From: Pseudomonas sp. GM21
Lineage (GTDB): Bacteria > Pseudomonadota > Gammaproteobacteria > Pseudomonadales > Pseudomonadaceae
DNA: 64,000 nt
Reading direction: 5' to 3'
Assembly (NCBI RefSeq): GCF_000282215.1
Contig: NZ_AKJS01000118.1
Location: forward strand, 47,953-111,952
How positions within the stretch are numbered: position 1 is the first letter of the stretch; every line of letters starts with the position of its first letter. Under the pieces are notes generated by a model. It saw only the letters and a program-made list of their open reading frames with translations, ran no database searches and was not told the DNA's origin. Made by a program: the position numbers and the translations under genes. Of the stretch, positions 61,003 to 64,000 are shown in pieces.

Positions 61003-61039
61003 GAGGTGGTCCTCTCTATCCTTGAGTGGCAGTGAATGA

Positions 61040-61801
61040 CTAGGCATATGCATCCGATTTTTTTATTTCTCGATAGATACCGTTCCATAACTTGATTCGG
61101 TGTTCGATCGCGTCAATGGCCGCTTGCAGTGCTTTTTCCCGCACCTGCGGCGTGATGATTAAACGAGACAGTATTTTTTGTGCGCCAGGGCCATGGTCGC
61201 CGCTGTCTACTTCGATGTGTCGATTAAGGTAATAAGTCAACTTCGGCGCTTGATGAGCCGTTAGCCCCCAGCGCTCCATTAGAGTTTGGAACATTTGGGG
61301 GATTGGGTCTTCACGGCCAAAAAGAAAGCTGCTGGCCACTTCGGCAGTTGAGCTGTTGCGCGCTGTCTTAATCGTATGTTTGACAAATGTCTTTACGTAC
61401 GCCGGAGCGCGGGATTGGTCCAGTGACTTTCCGAGAGAGTAAGAGTGGGCAAATTGATGGATAAAGGTGTCGATTTTTTCAGTGGGTGCACTGACTTCAG
61501 TCATGGCATCGAGGTACAGTCGGAAATGACTGACCGGGTGGCCATCATGGCCAATATCCGATTCTTCACCGGTTATGATTTCATTGATGAGGCGAGCGCT
61601 GTCTTCATTCAGCACCGGCATCCAAGGCAGCTCTACACAGGTAAAGTCACGCTGCAGGCGTTTGGCCAGGCTCATGAAGTCCCATACTGCAAAGACATGG
61701 TGACTCATGAATATTCTGACGTGTTCGACCGAACGAATAGCGCCATAAATCGGGTGTTGAGCCAATCGATCCTGATACGGCCTGAGCTCTTGTTCAAACA
61801 T
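61040..61801 (-). CDS. DUF3050-family protein, heme-oxygenase-like fold
   Basis: Protein of 253 residues from ATG 61801; the longer frame to 61924 lacks similarity. Motifs IFMSHHVFAVWDFMSLAKRL, NEIITGEESDIG and YYLNRHIEVDSGDHG fit DUF3050, a family in the heme-oxygenase-like superfamily. Their spaced His/Glu/Asp residues could bind a diiron centre. An oxidase role is inference. It forms an operon with a methyltransferase, downstream of palindromic sites. Confidence 0.8.
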   Translation of the reverse strand: MFEQELRPYQDRLAQHPIYGAIRSVEHVRIFMSHHVFAVWDFMSLAKRLQRDFTCVELPWMPVLNEDSARLINEIITGEESDIGHDGHPVSHFRLYLDAMTEVSAPTEKIDTFIHQFAHSYSLGKSLDQSRAPAYVKTFVKHTIKTARNSSTAEVASSFLFGREDPIPQMFQTLMERWGLTAHQAPKLTYYLNRHIEVDSGDHGPGAQKILSRLIITPQVREKALQAAIDAIEHRIKLWNGIYREIKKSDAYA

Positions 61802-61956
61802 GGGTTGCGTCCTTGCGAAGAGGTTTAAACGCGCTGTCCAGCACGGCGTTAAATGGCGATACGCGGTTGATGCAGGTCTGTAAAAAGTCGGTCGTGGTTG
61901 ACGTCGGTAGATATTTTTCCTCAAGGAACTTTAGAAGTTTGGTAGGGGGGGATCTA

Positions 61957-61972
61957 CTGTTAGAACTAACAG
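61957..61972. promoter_or_regulatory. LuxR-box-like palindrome upstream of the DUF3050 operon
   Basis: CTGTTAGAACTAACAG is a 16-bp inverted repeat with the CT-N12-AG form of LuxR-type boxes. A TAAAGT -10-like hexamer lies at 61933-61928 on the minus strand, placing the box centre about -42. A related TTAGTTCTAA lies at 62008-62017. The regulator is unknown, and no luxR or luxI is in the window. Confidence 0.5.
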
Positions 61973-62007
61973 GTTTTAGGTTTTTTTAATAATAGAGTGG
62001 TATCCAA

Positions 62008-62017
62008 TTAGTTCTAA
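62008..62017. promoter_or_regulatory. Second palindromic site near the DUF3050 operon
   Basis: TTAGTTCTAA repeats the core of the upstream palindrome, about 50 nt away. It may be a second site for the same regulator or part of the DUF1641 3' end. Confidence 0.35.
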
Positions 62018-62033
62018 CTTAGTCTGCCGGCGG

Positions 62034-62408
62034 TTACAGTTGTCTTCCGATGACGTTCAGCGTTTTCAAGACAATAGCCACGCCTTTGCGTGTGTCCGGG
62101 TCGTTCAGCAATTTGATCAAGGCATAGGCTCCCGGTGGTGCCGGGGCGGCGGCGACCTCGGCTTTGGCCAGACGCACGGCATTGCCTATCATCCAGGTGG
62201 ACGCCGTAGCGTTTTCGAACAGCTGCGCCAGTTTTTCCACCATCGCAGGGTCCAGCAGGTCAATCATGTCCGAGACCAGCGACAAGGCATCGACAATGTT
62301 GTCCAGCCGCCCACCGTCGATCAGCGGCTGAAGTTTTGCCATCAGGGCATTCCACCCCGGCGTACTGGTAGCACTGGCCCCCAGCGTTTCATCCGTCAGT
62401 TTATTCAC
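62034..62408 (-). CDS. DUF1641-family protein paired with the quinone oxidoreductase
   Basis: Helical protein of 124 residues with DNIVDALSLVSDMIDLLDPAMVEKLAQL and ALIKLLNDPDTRKGVAIVL, matching DUF1641. Such proteins are commonly encoded beside sulfide:quinone oxidoreductases and formate dehydrogenases. It lies 24 nt after the SQR-like gene in the same direction. Function unknown. Confidence 0.85.
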   Translation of the reverse strand: MNKLTDETLGASATSTPGWNALMAKLQPLIDGGRLDNIVDALSLVSDMIDLLDPAMVEKLAQLFENATASTWMIGNAVRLAKAEVAAAPAPPGAYALIKLLNDPDTRKGVAIVLKTLNVIGRQL

Positions 62409-62431
62409 TGTTCACTCCTCCCTGTGCAGGG

Positions 62432-63622
62432 TCAAAGTATTCCACGGGCAACCGCCCAATACAGGCCACGATTGAAGCCGTTCCTGAGCAAACCGCCGAG
62501 TTTGGTCGGCGGTGTCGGCAGCACGTCATGGGCGTAGTCGTACACCAGCGGCATACCGGCATTGAGGCCCATCTGCGCCACGGCCTGAACCCGTCCGTCA
62601 TACACACTGTTGGGCGCGCCATGGCGAATCTCGGAGGCAATGTTATTGGCGATCACGGGTGCCTGGTTATGGCAGGCGCCCCCGGCCTTGCTCACCGGCA
62701 GGTCGACGGTGTCGCCAATCACGTAGACGTTTTCGAGGCCATAGACCCGTAACGTTTCGTGGTTGGTCGGCAACCAGCCTTCATCGTTCGGCGCTTGCGA
62801 GACGCCGCACTCGCGCACGGCCTCCACGGCGCAAATCGGCGGCGTTGCCATCAGGATGTCGAACGGTTGCGCATCGCCTTCTGCCGAGTAGGCGATCTTC
62901 TGATCCGGATCGACCCGGTCGAGGGTGAAACCGCGTTGGAAGTGAATATTCTTCTGTTCGAAAATGCCGGGCAATATTTCACCGGTAGGCCGTTGCAGAA
63001 ACAGGCAGTTGCGCAGCAGCTGTGCGGTGGTCGGGTAGGTGTAGATGATTTCCACATGGGCGCGCACACCCCGACGCCGCAGGAAATCGTCGAGCATCAG
63101 CGTTGTTTCAACCGGGGCGATGCCGCATTGATGCGGCACGTTGGGAGTTTGCGGAAAGGACACCGTGATGAAAATCCGACCCTTTTTGATCGTGCTCAGG
63201 CGTTCAGCCAATTGTCGGGCGGGTTGATATTGGTAGAAGTGGTCGCCGGCTTCTTTCAAGCCTTCGATACGCTCTGGTGCGGGCACGCAACCAGTGGCAA
63301 TGACCAGAAAGTCATAGTCATAACGCTTGCCGCAGCGGGTTATCAGACATTGGCCGGGAAAATCAAATCGCGTGACCTCTTCGATATGAAAGCTGATTTC
63401 CGGGCGCAACAATGAACGTTCCGGGCGTTTAAGTTCTTCTTCAAAGAACTGATTGAACGCCGCATACATGAACGCAGGTTTGTAGAAGTGATCGGGGGAA
63501 TTGGACAGTAGTGCAATCGAGACTTCGCCGCGCAGGATTTCTGGATACAACTTGCTGACCAATTGATTGGCCAGCATGGTTCCACCTACACCGCCACCGA
63601 CGATAACTATTCGCTTGCTCAT
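62432..63622 (-). CDS. Sulfide:quinone oxidoreductase-like flavoprotein
   Basis: Flavin oxidoreductase of 396 residues, related to SQR and type II NADH dehydrogenases. It has the FAD motif VGGGVGGTMLANQL. Three Cys in ATGCVPAP, HQCGIAPVET and GGACHNQAPV sit where SQR has its sulfide-handling cysteines. It probably oxidises sulfide and passes electrons to quinone at the inner membrane. The DUF1641 gene follows. Confidence 0.85.
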   Translation of the reverse strand: MSKRIVIVGGGVGGTMLANQLVSKLYPEILRGEVSIALLSNSPDHFYKPAFMYAAFNQFFEEELKRPERSLLRPEISFHIEEVTRFDFPGQCLITRCGKRYDYDFLVIATGCVPAPERIEGLKEAGDHFYQYQPARQLAERLSTIKKGRIFITVSFPQTPNVPHQCGIAPVETTLMLDDFLRRRGVRAHVEIIYTYPTTAQLLRNCLFLQRPTGEILPGIFEQKNIHFQRGFTLDRVDPDQKIAYSAEGDAQPFDILMATPPICAVEAVRECGVSQAPNDEGWLPTNHETLRVYGLENVYVIGDTVDLPVSKAGGACHNQAPVIANNIASEIRHGAPNSVYDGRVQAVAQMGLNAGMPLVYDYAHDVLPTPPTKLGGLLRNGFNRGLYWAVARGIL

Positions 63623-63812
63623 ACCTGACCTCCTTGGTCATGGCAGCTTCACGTACAGCATCCGGAGATAACGGAAGAAAAAGGGGCTCCTACATCAGGC
63701 TGGAGAATTTAAACGCACAGCCTGACTGTATCTGCGGTTGTACATACCGCCAGTACGAAGTGACCAGCGGTTAGCGCCGGCACTCCCTGAGCGTGAGTGC
63801 CGGCGCCGAGGT
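63623..63812. other. Intergenic region with a long hairpin
   Basis: Contains the SQR promoter. At 63774-63808 AGCGCCGGCACTC / GAGTGCCGGCGCC makes a strong hairpin just after the OprD-type stop on the minus strand, with no U-run. No gene is seen. Confidence 0.5.
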
Positions 63813-64000
63813 TTATAACAAACTGATCGGATAGTTGATGATCACCCGGTTTTCGTCGAACTCGTTGTTACTGTAGTCGCGGCGCATGGTCGAGTTGCGC
63901 CATTTGACGTTGAGGCTTTTCAACGGCCCGCTTTGTACGGTGTAGCCCAGTTCCGACTCGCGACCCCATTCCTTGCCGTCGGTGATGGTGCCGGTGTGGA
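63813..64000 (-). CDS. OprD-family outer membrane porin, C-terminal part (cut by window end)
   Basis: Only the last ~62 codons are in the window. They read YTVQSGPLKSLNVKWRNS and end ENRVIINYPISLL, the typical final beta strands of OprD/OccD-type substrate-specific porins, with a hydrophobic C-terminal residue for assembly. The start lies beyond the window. It is near, but not in, the pca cluster, so a link to aromatic uptake is only possible. Confidence 0.85.
   Translation of the reverse strand, partial: HTGTITDGKEWGRESELGYTVQSGPLKSLNVKWRNSTMRRDYSNNEFDENRVIINYPISLL

Noticed and set aside
61445..61828. A 127-codon plus-strand frame
   Set aside because: Antisense to the DUF3050 gene, with no family support.

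Overview
The window looks like a chromosome segment of a fluorescent Pseudomonas (P. fluorescens group). The support is the high-GC codon use, REP/REPIN-like palindromes, gene families with close Pseudomonas relatives (DUF6231, COG3650, slyB, S-type pyocin, OprD porin), and a protocatechuate cluster with PcaR-type operators. No plasmid, prophage, transposase, rRNA, tRNA or CRISPR array is visible. Relationships are judged from reading sequences, not from database searches.

Layout. 0.1-6 kb: an isochorismatase-like protein, SEC-C zinc-motif proteins, a LEA2-type lipoprotein, a tandem pair of OmpA-like lipoproteins, a collagen-like exported protein and a CopD-like membrane protein. 6-15 kb: DinG helicase, a large exported clan-A glycosidase, a serine hydrolase, a third OmpA lipoprotein with a lysine/alanine tail, pdxH and a SlyB-like lipoprotein. 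15-17 kb: a frameshifted S-type pyocin with a colicin-E3-type ribonuclease tip and two tandem putative immunity genes. 17-24 kb: nhaA, a PLP enzyme, a flavoprotein, COG3650, and an SDR/LysR divergon. 23.8-26.2 kb: a bufferin-like RiPP operon (DUF2282 precursor, DUF692 MNIO enzyme, DUF2063 partner, DoxX). 26.6-29.2 kb: two exported halovibrin-like paralogues. 29.3-34.3 kb: the liv/bra branched-chain amino acid ABC transporter. 35.3-37.5 kb: an unusual 731-residue tubulin/FtsZ-superfamily protein. 37.7-40.6 kb: a hydroxyacid dehydrogenase, a YkgJ cysteine-cluster protein and an MFS transporter. 40.6-42.3 kb: an AT-rich islet with a colicin-M-like bacteriocin and a likely membrane immunity protein. 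42.3-48.4 kb: rapA, small genes including a 37-codon ccoM with an Anr box, and a Pit phosphate transporter. 49.1-60.1 kb: a complete protocatechuate branch of the beta-ketoadipate pathway (pcaR, K, I, J, F, H, G, T, B, D, C). 60.2-64 kb: a methyltransferase/DUF3050 operon with a LuxR-box-like palindrome, a sulfide:quinone oxidoreductase with DUF1641, and the 3' end of an OprD porin.

How the genes work together. The pca block gives uptake (PcaK, PcaT), ring cleavage (PcaHG), lactonisation, decarboxylation and hydrolysis (PcaB, PcaC, PcaD), CoA transfer (PcaIJ) and thiolysis (PcaF), with PcaR-like operators before pcaR, pcaK and pcaI. The liv genes make one ABC importer. The buf-like operon would make a modified, probably copper-binding peptide. 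The two bacteriocin loci would serve competition between relatives, one attacking 16S rRNA and one attacking lipid II. The main candidates for new biology are the tubulin-like protein, the colicin-M-like islet with an altered active-site residue, the frameshifted E3-type pyocin with two immunity genes, the DUF3050/methyltransferase operon, and the halovibrin-like pair beside the bufferin operon.
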